Made by a program: the position numbers and the translations under genes | Assembly: GCA_023249205.1 (NCBI GenBank) | Contig: JAHFDC010000020.1 | Coordinates: 1-8,617 of the forward strand | Reading direction: 5' to 3' | DNA length: 8,617 bases | Source: Candidatus Methylomirabilota bacterium | GTDB lineage: Bacteria > Methylomirabilota > Methylomirabilia > Methylomirabilales > JACPAU01 | Shown here: positions 1 to 4,633 of the stretch, piece by piece | Position numbering within the stretch: position 1 is the stretch's first letter | Layout: each line of letters opens with the position of its first letter | Notes under the pieces: model-generated | What the model saw: only the letters and a program-made list of their open reading frames with translations | Database searches by the model: none | Told to the model about the DNA's origin: nothing

Positions 1-1295
1 GCGGTCAGGCGAAGCGCGAGCCCCTCGGGCGCCAGGAACTCGGTCCCGGCGACCGTGGTCCGCAGCCGCTCGCCCAGTCTGGCGGCGGTCGCCGCGTCGG
101 TGTCGGGGAGGACCACGATGAACTCGTCGCCGCCGTAGCGGGCGATGAGATCCACGGAGCGGATGGAGGTCTTGAGGACCCAGGCCACCTCCCGGAGAAC
201 CTGGCTCCCGTGCTGGTGGCCGTGGGTGTCGTTGACGGCCTTGAAGGCGTCCAGATCGAGGAACAGGAGCGAGAGGGGGCGGTGGTAGCGGCGGGCTCGG
301 TGCATCTCCCGCTCCAGGATCTGGTGGAAGTAGCGGGAGTTGTGGATGCCAGTCACATCGTCGGTGATCGCCAGCTCCTCCGCCCGCTGGTAGAGGCGCG
401 CGTTCTCGATGGCGATGGCGGCGTAGTCGGCCAGGATGCTCACCACCTGCAGGTCCCGGCCGTCGAAGGCGGCGCCGCCCAGCTTGTTCAGAAGCTCGAT
501 CACGCCCAGGACCTTCCCCTTGCTCTTCAGCGGGACGCAGAGAATGGTCCGGGTGGTGAACCCCGTAGTGCTGTCCACGTGCGGCGCGAACCGGGAATCG
601 GCCGCCACGTCCTCCACGATGCAGGCCTGTCCCTCCCGCGCCACCCATCCGGCGATCCCCTCCCCGAGCTTCAGCCGGAACTGCTTCACCAGAGGCCCCA
701 GGTCCCCCGTGGCGATCTCGAACCGGAGCTCCTGGCGCTCCTCGTCCATGAGGAGGAGCGACCAGGCCTCGCACTGGACGTAGCGGCTCATGGTGTCCGC
801 GATGATGTTGAGGACCTCGGAGAGCTTCAGGGTGGAGGTCAGGGCCTTCCCGACCTCGTGGAACGCCTCGAGGGGGAGGAGGGGACTCGCCGGCAGGGGC
901 GTGTGCGGCGGACGGAGGTCCGGAGGCTTCTTCCGGGCGCGCCGCAGGATCCCGAGGACGGCGTCCGGATCCGGCGGAAGGGGGAGTCCCATCGCCTGGC
1001 GGGGGGAGTCGGGGGAGAACTCGGCGTCCACGCGCCCGCCGGGGCAGATCAGGATGACGGGGAGGTGGGGCTCGAGGGCGAGGGCGCTGGCCACCAAGCG
1101 GCGGACGCCGGGGTCGGCGGCCCGGTCGCAGGCCAGAACACCCGCGAGGCCTTCGATCCCAAGGCGCTCCAGCGGCTTCGGGGGGCGCCCGGCAGCGACC
1201 ACTTCGAACCCCTCGGCCTCGAGCCGCGCCTGAAGAGTGGCGGGCAGGAGCCCCTCGGGGTCAATGGTGAGGATGCGTCTGGCGGCCGCTGCCAC
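1..1295 (-). CDS. Diguanylate cyclase with degenerate receiver, GAF and GGDEF domains (3' end cut by window)
   Basis: This gene runs off the left edge; 431 codons are visible and roughly 30-50 C-terminal residues are probably missing. Residues 1-120 look like a response-regulator receiver domain (RRILTID near the N-terminus, a possible phospho-acceptor Asp57 in LACDRAAD), but the usual acidic pair, Thr/Ser and Lys are not evident. Residues about 155-300 form a GAF sensor domain (GEGIAGWVAREGQ, then a VPL...GVIELLN segment). Residues from about 308 form a GGDEF domain with an intact GGDEF signature at 388-392, LDLDAFKAVND at 346-356, and an RSVD inhibitory site at 379-382, five residues before GGDEF. 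It should therefore make cyclic di-GMP from two GTP with product inhibition. One usual Asp after GH..HG is Ser364. The GTG start at 1295-1293 was chosen for the AGGAGG sequence 8 nt upstream; no earlier in-frame start has better support. The protein has no transmembrane segment in the visible part, so it is likely cytoplasmic. Confidence 0.93.
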   Translation of the reverse strand, partial: MAAAARRILTIDPEGLLPATLQARLEAEGFEVVAAGRPPKPLERLGIEGLAGVLACDRAADPGVRRLVASALALEPHLPVILICPGGRVDAEFSPDSPRQAMGLPLPPDPDAVLGILRRARKKPPDLRPPHTPLPASPLLPLEAFHEVGKALTSTLKLSEVLNIIADTMSRYVQCEAWSLLLMDEERQELRFEIATGDLGPLVKQFRLKLGEGIAGWVAREGQACIVEDVAADSRFAPHVDSTTGFTTRTILCVPLKSKGKVLGVIELLNKLGGAAFDGRDLQVVSILADYAAIAIENARLYQRAEELAITDDVTGIHNSRYFHQILEREMHRARRYHRPLSLLFLDLDAFKAVNDTHGHQHGSQVLREVAWVLKTSIRSVDLIARYGGDEFIVVLPDTDAATAARLGERLRTTVAGTEFLAPEGLALRLT

Positions 1296-1326
1296 CCTGC
1301 TTCCCTCCTCGGGGCTCGTCCGCGGG

Positions 1327-1355
1327 ATTCTACCACGCAGGGCCCCCCGCTGCCA
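1327..1355 (-). promoter_or_regulatory. Candidate extended -10 promoter for the GGDEF gene
   Basis: On the minus strand TAGAAT (1332-1327) is preceded by TGG, giving an extended -10 (TGN-TAGAAT). A poor -35 (TGGCAG, 1355-1350) sits 17 bp upstream. Transcription would start near 1320, about 25 nt before the GTG start with its Shine-Dalgarno site. The position is good and the -35 is weak; another minus-strand candidate lies in the end of the repeat element. Confidence 0.35.
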
Positions 1356-1390
1356 CCGCGATTTTCCCTTGCCGGGGCGCAGCCCCTCTG

Positions 1391-1420
1391 CTAATACACA
1401 CGACAGAATCACAGTGACAA
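1391..1420 (-). promoter_or_regulatory. Candidate outward promoter in left arm of element copy 1
   Basis: On the minus strand TTGTCA (1420-1415) is followed after 16 bp by TGTATT (1398-1393), or after 18 bp by TATTAG. This faces the GGDEF gene. It mirrors the boxes in the right arm because the arms are inverted repeats. It is weak evidence alone, since the same bases could simply be the pairing arm or a protein-binding end. Confidence 0.25.
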
Positions 1421-1563
1421 CGTCCGGGTCCTGTCGCCGGCGCCGCCCCGGCCCCCGGGCCCCGTGGGGAACCCTCCCGTGGTTCCCCCCATCGGCCAAG
1501 CGCCGATGGGACCCCCCTCCGCTACGGGGGCCATGGGGCGGCATCCGGCGCCACCCGGACGTT

Positions 1564-1593
1564 TTGTCACACAATGTATCTCGTGTGTATTAG
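1564..1593 (+). promoter_or_regulatory. Candidate outward promoter in right arm of element copy 1, facing the rhomboid gene
   Basis: TTGTCA (1564-1569) is followed after 16 bp by TGTATT (1586-1591), or after 18 bp by TATTAG (1588-1593). It is the only promoter-like sequence seen directly upstream of the rhomboid gene, and initiation would fall close to the ATG at 1609, giving a very short leader. The only Shine-Dalgarno candidate for that gene is the weak AGGG at 1592-1595, which overlaps the element's end. Confidence 0.35.
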
Positions 1594-1608
1594 GGTCAGC
1601 AGCGCGCT

Positions 1609-2298
1609 ATGATCCCGCTTCGCGACAACGTCCCGGCCCGCCGCTTCCCCATCGTCACCATCGCCCTCATCGCTGCGAACGTGGCCGTCTTCTTTTACCA
1701 GTACCTGCTCATGCCCGAGACGGCACAGCGGACCATTTTCCTGTACGGGCTCATCCCCCGGGAGCTCACCTCCGGGATCCCGATCGTCCCCCACCCGGTC
1801 CCGGTGGGAGTGACCCTGGTGACCTCGATGTTCGTCCACGGCGGCTTCTTCCACGTCGCGGGGAACATGCTCTACCTCTGGATCTTCGGAGACAACGTGG
1901 AGGATGCCATGGGGCACGCCCGGTTCATCTTCTTCTATCTGCTGAGTGGCCTAGCGGCCGCTTTCAGCCAGGTGATCTCCGGCCCCAACTCTGCCATCCC
2001 CATGGTGGGGGCGAGTGGGGCGGTTTCCGGGATCCTGGGGGCGTACTTTCTCCTGTACCCGCACGCCCGCGTCCTCACCCTCGTCACCCTCGGCTGGTTC
2101 TGGCGCGTCGTCGAGATCCCCGCGCTGTTCGTGCTCGGATTCTGGATCGTGGTGCAGGTCCTGACCGGCCTGCTCACGGTCAACTTCCAAGGGGGGGGCG
2201 TGGCCTGGTTCGCCCACGTCGGAGGGTTCTTCGCCGGCATGCTGCTGATCCCCGTCTTCAAGCGCCGGACGGTCCCCGTCCGGCTCCTGTGGCGGTAG
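1609..2298 (+). CDS. Rhomboid family intramembrane serine protease
   Basis: A 229-residue polytopic membrane protein with the rhomboid hallmarks. The catalytic serine is Ser136 in VGASGAVSG and its partner His203 is in AWFAHVGGFFAG. His82 and Asn86, in HGGFFHVAGNMLYLW, match the residues that support the oxyanion in GlpG-type rhomboids. Hydrophobic segments lie at about 14-35, 65-93, 105-125, 133-150, 158-190 (probably two) and 198-216, consistent with a six-helix core. The family cleaves substrate transmembrane segments inside the lipid bilayer; the substrate is unknown. The ATG at 1609 gives the expected short cytoplasmic N-terminus, but its Shine-Dalgarno match (AGGG, 13 nt away) is poor and lies in the end of the structured element, so that fold could influence translation. 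The gene is followed after 4 nt by the histidine-phosphatase-like gene, probably in one operon. Confidence 0.95.
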   Translation: MIPLRDNVPARRFPIVTIALIAANVAVFFYQYLLMPETAQRTIFLYGLIPRELTSGIPIVPHPVPVGVTLVTSMFVHGGFFHVAGNMLYLWIFGDNVEDAMGHARFIFFYLLSGLAAAFSQVISGPNSAIPMVGASGAVSGILGAYFLLYPHARVLTLVTLGWFWRVVEIPALFVLGFWIVVQVLTGLLTVNFQGGGVAWFAHVGGFFAGMLLIPVFKRRTVPVRLLWR

Positions 2299-2302
2299 GC
2301 GC

Positions 2303-2899
2303 GTGGCGCGTCCGTGCCAGGTCGAGGTCTGGCGTCACGCGCCTCGCGGGCCCGATGGGTTGGTCACGCCCGCAGGCTGGGCGCTCGCCTCGCGGATCGC
2401 CGAGACGCTGCGCCGCCCCTACGCCGTTGTCCTGGCCGGGACGGCGCCCAGTTGCATTCAGACGGCCCGGGCCTTCGGATTCTCCGACTACCGGGTTGAC
2501 GCCGTCTTCGACTCGCCCGCCGCCGAGACGCTCGGCGACCTCCTTCCCAAGATCCAGCGCGCGGCCGAGGAACGGGCCCTGACGCTCCTCGAGGCGTTCC
2601 TCCGGGTGCCGGAGACGCGAGAGCTCCTCTTTGAAACAGGCGAGCGGCTTCTCCAGGCGATTCGTCGCGTGGCCGAGCGCCTCCCGGCCGGGGCGCGCGC
2701 TCTCGCGGTCACGCACGCCGGCTCGATCGAACCGGCCGTCCTGCTGGCCGTCGGGGCGTACGGCGGGGCTCCCCTCGAATTCATCCGGGAGTGCGAGGGG
2801 GCAGCCTTTGCCCTCGAGGGAAGCGAGATCGTCGCCGTGACCTCCCTTCCCACCCCGCCGGGTGTCGCCCCTCACCGCCCGTCCCGACCACCCGCCTGA
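2303..2899 (+). CDS. Histidine-phosphatase-superfamily-like protein with altered active site
   Basis: A 198-residue soluble protein starting at a GTG 4 nt after the rhomboid stop, so probably cotranscribed and coupled. The N-terminus EVWRHAPRG (Arg11-His12) fits the RHG motif of the phosphoglycerate-mutase/SixA superfamily with Gly replaced by Ala, and LVTPAGWALA follows as in that family. VTHAGSIEPAVL supplies the second histidine (His138). The family's second arginine, normally in SxxxRAxxTA, falls on Ser50 in APSCIQTARAF, so the phosphate pocket is incomplete. Family members dephosphorylate small metabolites or phosphohistidine proteins; whether this one still does is unclear. The C-terminus (about 183-198) is Pro/Arg-rich and probably disordered. 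No signal peptide or membrane segment is seen. Superfamily assignment is fairly safe; the substrate is unknown. Confidence 0.8.
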   Translation: MARPCQVEVWRHAPRGPDGLVTPAGWALASRIAETLRRPYAVVLAGTAPSCIQTARAFGFSDYRVDAVFDSPAAETLGDLLPKIQRAAEERALTLLEAFLRVPETRELLFETGERLLQAIRRVAERLPAGARALAVTHAGSIEPAVLLAVGAYGGAPLEFIRECEGAAFALEGSEIVAVTSLPTPPGVAPHRPSRPPA

Positions 2900-3010
2900 C
2901 GGCCCCTCTCGCCTGTTTGTCCTCCCGGGCCTTCCTTCTTGCCATTCTGGAGTCTGCGTTGGCTTGCTTCAGACCGCGATTCGACAAGGGCTGCGATCTT
3001 TCGGAATCCC

Positions 3011-3034
3011 GGGCTCTCTGCCTGAGACCCGTTT
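3011..3034 (+). terminator. Weak candidate terminator after the histidine-phosphatase-like gene
   Basis: GGGCTCTC (3011-3018) and GAGACCC (3024-3030) can pair with one bulged base around a 5-nt loop, followed by GTTT. The stem is short and the T-run is poor. The rest of the spacer 2900-3110 shows no convincing gene or repeat; it is less GC-rich than the surrounding genes. Confidence 0.25.
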
Positions 3035-3113
3035 CACAAACTCAACTTTGTTCCTGACTCTCGCAGTCGAAAGAAGCGGCTCGAACCAGAAGTATCGGGT
3101 AGTAAAAAAACTG

Positions 3114-3141
3114 TTGACAAAGAATTAACGATTGATGTATT
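3114..3141 (+). promoter_or_regulatory. Sigma-70-type promoter for the winged-helix/NTase-HEPN unit
   Basis: A perfect -35 TTGACA (3114-3119) is followed after 16 bp by TGTATT (3136-3141) in a locally AT-rich stretch, just after an A7 tract. Initiation near 3148 would leave about 18 nt before the ATG at 3166, including AGAGG at 3152-3156 as Shine-Dalgarno. GTTGA (3113-3117) and TCAAC (3146-3150) are complementary and flank the promoter. This arrangement would suit an autoregulatory operator for the encoded winged-helix protein, but that is only inference. Confidence 0.6.
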
Positions 3142-3165
3142 TCCCTCAACAAGAGGTATGGATGG

Positions 3166-3735
3166 ATGCTGGAACGTCTGTTTTCCTCCCAAACGCGCGT
3201 GGGGCTCCTCGTGCGCCTCCTCGGGCGCCCGGAGGAACGGTTCTACATCCGGGAACTGGCGCGGCAACTGAAGCGCGACAGCTCGGGGATCAAGCGGGAG
3301 CTGGACAATTTGGAGAAGGCTGGGGTCTTGCAAAGCGTGAAGGTCGGGAACCTCCGGTACTACAGCGCCAACCTCCAGTCCCCCCTCTACCCGGAACTCA
3401 AAGCCATCATGGACAAGACGCGCGCCGTCCCCGGGACGATCGCCGCCGCGCTGCGCACGGTGGAAGGAATCGTGGTGGCATTCCTGTACGGGGCGAAGCC
3501 CGACGCGCTGGCGACGGATGCCGGGCCGCTCGACCTGATCGTGGTGGGGGCTCCGGAGATGAACGCGCTGAATCAGACGGTGGCCGGCCTGGAGGAGCGG
3601 CTCGGGCGGGAGATCAACCTCCTGGTGTTCGACGGGGCGGAGTTCTCCCGGCGGCGGGAAGAGGGGGACCCCTTCCTGACGGAGGTCTTGCAAGGGAACC
3701 GGGTGGTGCTGGTCGGCTCGGATGATGCGCTATGA
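3166..3735 (+). CDS. Winged-helix regulator fused to a degenerate nucleotidyltransferase domain
   Basis: A 189-residue protein. Residues 1-75 are an ArsR/MarR-like winged helix: FYIRELARQLKRDSSGIKRELDNLEKAG is cut here to its core RELARQL...IKRELDNLEKAG, followed by the wing GNLRYYSAN (61-69). Residues about 78-189 match the small nucleotidyltransferase domain often fused to such regulators, including the C-terminal pattern EINLLVFDGAEFSRR...GDPFLTEVLQGNRVVLVG. The catalytic GSxxRG...SDxD signature is eroded to LYGAKPDAL...GPLDLIVV (about 107-127): the serine and first aspartate are gone, and only Asp123 remains. It is therefore likely a DNA-binding regulator and partner protein and not an active nucleotidyltransferase. 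AGAGG lies 9 nt upstream of the ATG. The 3' end overlaps the HEPN-like gene by 14 nt, so the two are probably translated together. In the MntA/HepT type, the NTase is the antitoxin that modifies a HEPN toxin. Confidence 0.85.
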   Translation: MLERLFSSQTRVGLLVRLLGRPEERFYIRELARQLKRDSSGIKRELDNLEKAGVLQSVKVGNLRYYSANLQSPLYPELKAIMDKTRAVPGTIAAALRTVEGIVVAFLYGAKPDALATDAGPLDLIVVGAPEMNALNQTVAGLEERLGREINLLVFDGAEFSRRREEGDPFLTEVLQGNRVVLVGSDDAL

Positions 3736-4174
3736 CGAGCTCAGGGCAAAGGGCCTGCTGGATGACGCGGTTCCGAGCAGCAAGCAGGTCGTCTCCCTCG
3801 CCCGCCGCGCCGCCAAGGACGTGCAGACCGCAAAGGCGACGCTCCCCGTGGATCGGGAATGGGCCTACACCATGGCCGCCCAGGGCATGGTGCGGGCGGC
3901 GCGCGCCCTGGTGCTGGCGGAGGGGTTGCGACCCAAGGGGCGGGAGCAGGTCAAGACGGTCCTCCAGGTGGCCGGTGGCCTGCTTCCGGCCGACTTTCTC
4001 CCCCTCATGAATCAGTTGGAGCGGATGCGTCGGAAGAGCCAGCAGTTCCTTGAGGCTGCCGACCGTCCCATCTCGGCCTACGAGGGCGAGGTGGGCCTGA
4101 AGGCCGCGGAGGAATTCGTGCAGCGCGTGGTGCAGCGAATCGAGGCGATGGACCTGCAGCGAAGTCTGCTGTAG
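3722..4174 (+). CDS. HEPN-domain-like protein, partner of the winged-helix/NTase protein
   Basis: A 150-residue all-helical protein overlapping the upstream gene by 14 nt. The ATG at 3722 is immediately followed by ATG at 3725, so either may be used. The pattern SLARRAAKDVQTAKATL (25-41), then AYTMAAQGMVRAARALVLAEGLRPKG (48-73), then NQLERMRRKSQQF (97-109) and a closing helix KAAEEFVQRVV (127-137) follows the HEPN fold. The usual catalytic R-x4-6-H (or RN...Y) segment reads RRKSQQFLEA, without the expected His, Asn or Tyr, so RNase activity and tyrosine AMPylation as in HepT look unlikely. The pairing with an NTase gene supports the fold call. It may be an inactivated toxin-antitoxin descendant, a nucleotide-binding regulatory pair, or a helper to the neighbouring regulator. 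A GC hairpin follows 11 nt after the stop. Confidence 0.75.
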   Translation: MMRYDELRAKGLLDDAVPSSKQVVSLARRAAKDVQTAKATLPVDREWAYTMAAQGMVRAARALVLAEGLRPKGREQVKTVLQVAGGLLPADFLPLMNQLERMRRKSQQFLEAADRPISAYEGEVGLKAAEEFVQRVVQRIEAMDLQRSLL

Positions 4175-4185
4175 GCCGTGCCTCC

Positions 4186-4208
4186 GCGCCGGGGAGGTCA
4201 CCCGGCGC
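4186..4208 (+). terminator. GC hairpin after the HEPN-like gene
   Basis: GCGCCGGG (4186-4193) and CCCGGCGC (4201-4208) form a perfect 8-bp stem with a 7-nt loop, 11 nt after the HEPN stop codon. No T-run follows, so it is at best a pause, a Rho-assisted end or an mRNA 3'-end stabiliser before the micro-ORFs. Confidence 0.4.
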
Positions 4209-4245
4209 CGGGGGGACCCTGGCCAGGAAAGGGGGTGAGTAACGA

Positions 4246-4290
4246 ATGGCGAAGAAGAAAGGGGCGAAGAAGGCCAAGAAGAAGAAGTAG
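4246..4290 (+). CDS. Lysine-rich micro-ORF 1 (14 residues)
   Basis: ATG to TAG encodes MAKKKGAKKAKKKK, with nine lysines in 14 residues. A purine-rich GGGGGTGA sequence lies upstream at 4231-4238, 7 nt before the ATG. It is too short for codon statistics. The case for translation is the second ORF 93 nt downstream, which repeats the upstream GGGGGTGA, the CGA before ATG and the opening MAKKKG. Such a peptide would bind nucleic acid or ribosomal RNA nonspecifically, or a run of lysine codons (mostly AAG) could pause ribosomes. The role is unknown. A GTG at 4235 opens an alternative Arg-rich frame through the same DNA, considered less likely. Confidence 0.5.
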   Translation: MAKKKGAKKAKKKK

Positions 4291-4338
4291 GCGGTCTCGG
4301 CAACGTCCACCCGAAGTCGAAGGGGGGTGAAAGCGCGA

Positions 4339-4389
4339 ATGGCGAAGAAGAAGGGCAAGGGGAAGGCCCGGCCGACGAAGAAGAGGTAA
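4339..4389 (+). CDS. Lysine-rich micro-ORF 2 (16 residues)
   Basis: ATG to TAA encodes MAKKKGKGKARPTKKR, with seven lysines and two arginines in 16 residues. GGGGGGTGA lies at 4322-4330 as a ribosome-binding site, 8 nt before the ATG. Its leader and first six codons nearly repeat micro-ORF 1, implying a tandem duplication that has kept the start site, charge and stop while diverging downstream. A strong GC hairpin follows 12 nt after the stop, so the two may form a short independent transcript or the tail of the HEPN operon. Confidence 0.5.
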   Translation: MAKKKGKGKARPTKKR

Positions 4390-4401
4390 CGGAACGGCGT
4401 G

Positions 4402-4424
4402 CTGGGGGGGTAGCGGCCCCCCAG
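4402..4424 (+). terminator. GC hairpin after the micro-ORFs
   Basis: CTGGGGGG (4402-4409) pairs perfectly with CCCCCCAG (4417-4424) around a 7-nt loop. The downstream sequence TGGCCATTCTCC is only mildly T-rich, so this is a likely but not textbook intrinsic terminator separating the micro-ORFs from the catabolic operon. Confidence 0.5.
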
Positions 4425-4503
4425 TGGCCATTCTCCTGTCCGGTTGTGAGCCCCGGCGGGGCAGGGTCTGCATCGCGCGGCCCGGTCCCGCCGGTTCTGT
4501 CTC

Positions 4504-4533
4504 TTGTTCGCGCCCGGGCGCCTGTGCTATTGT
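4504..4533 (+). promoter_or_regulatory. Extended -10 promoter for the reductase-aldehyde dehydrogenase-gcdH operon
   Basis: TTGTTC (4504-4509) and TATTGT (4528-4533) are 18 bp apart, and TGC just before the -10 makes it an extended -10 (GTGCTATTGT). Initiation would be near 4540-4541, exactly at or one base before an ATG at 4541, and about 92 nt before the reductase ATG at 4633. It lies after a terminator-like hairpin and before three co-directional catabolic genes, a sensible place for an operon promoter. Confidence 0.55.
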
Positions 4534-4540
4534 CCCGGTG

Positions 4541-4633
4541 ATGGCTCTGCCGTGGCTCCGTCTCCCGCCGGCCTCCCCCGCCCGGAAGTCCCCGCGGGGC
4601 TCCTGCCCTGTCCCGGTCGTTCCGAGTGTTTGA
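4541..4633 (+). CDS. Possible 30-codon leader ORF coupled to the reductase gene
   Basis: ATG at 4541 opens 30 codons (MALPWLRLPPAS... ending VVPSV) and stops at TGA 4631-4633, which overlaps the reductase start as TGATG. Its ATG sits at the predicted transcription start, so it would be read as a leaderless message. The reductase ATG has no clear Shine-Dalgarno sequence (preceded by GAGTGTTTG), which makes coupling through this ORF plausible. The peptide is Pro/Arg-rich and resembles nothing known to me. It may be chance. Confidence 0.3.
   Translation: MALPWLRLPPASPARKSPRGSCPVPVVPSV

Larger units (their letters stand above)
1391..1593. repeat. 203-bp structured inverted-repeat element, copy 1
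   Basis: Bounded by perfect 13-bp inverted ends (CTAATACACACGA at 1391-1403, complement at 1581-1593). Inside, further arms pair: 1419-1429 with 1553-1563 (11 bp), 1436-1440 with 1545-1549, 1442-1449 with 1535-1542, and possibly 1458-1463 with 1527-1532. The centre holds two perfect hairpins: GGGGAACC/GGTTCCCC (1466-1473/1481-1488, 7-nt loop) and CCATCGGC/GCCGATGG (1489-1496/1502-1509), plus a C5/G5 hairpin (1513-1517/1526-1530) that competes with the 1458/1527 stem. The whole can fold as a long stem ending in a multibranched junction. It aligns without gaps to 8384-8586 (about 185 of 203 identical; core 1422-1560 differs at one base, A1533). It fills the divergent region between the GGDEF and rhomboid genes and ends 15 nt before the rhomboid ATG. 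It codes for no plausible protein. It could be a MITE-like element, a structured RNA or a cruciform; no target-site duplication is visible. Confidence 0.9.

Noticed and set aside
210..1394. A 394-codon plus-strand open frame
   Set aside because: It is the antisense shadow of the GAF-GGDEF gene, which has clear domains and a Shine-Dalgarno site.
1391..1593. CRISPR repeat or tRNA/rRNA explanation for the 203-bp element
   Set aside because: There is no short repeat-spacer periodicity, no cloverleaf with a CCA-type acceptor and T-loop, and no recognisable rRNA segment; only two distant long copies are present.
1391..1593. Recent transposition of the element
   Set aside because: No target-site duplication was visible beside either copy and no transposase gene lies in the window, so mobility is left only as a possibility.
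1464..2582. A 372-codon plus-strand open frame across the element, the rhomboid and the phosphatase gene
   Set aside because: It overlaps two well-supported genes in another frame, is rich in Arg/Pro/Gly as expected of shadow frames in GC-rich DNA, and shows no family motif.
4235..4330. GTG-initiated Arg-rich frame (about 31 residues) through the micro-ORF 1 region
   Set aside because: It starts inside the purine box that serves as ribosome-binding site for micro-ORF 1 and has no counterpart at micro-ORF 2; the ATG frame is duplicated, this one is not.
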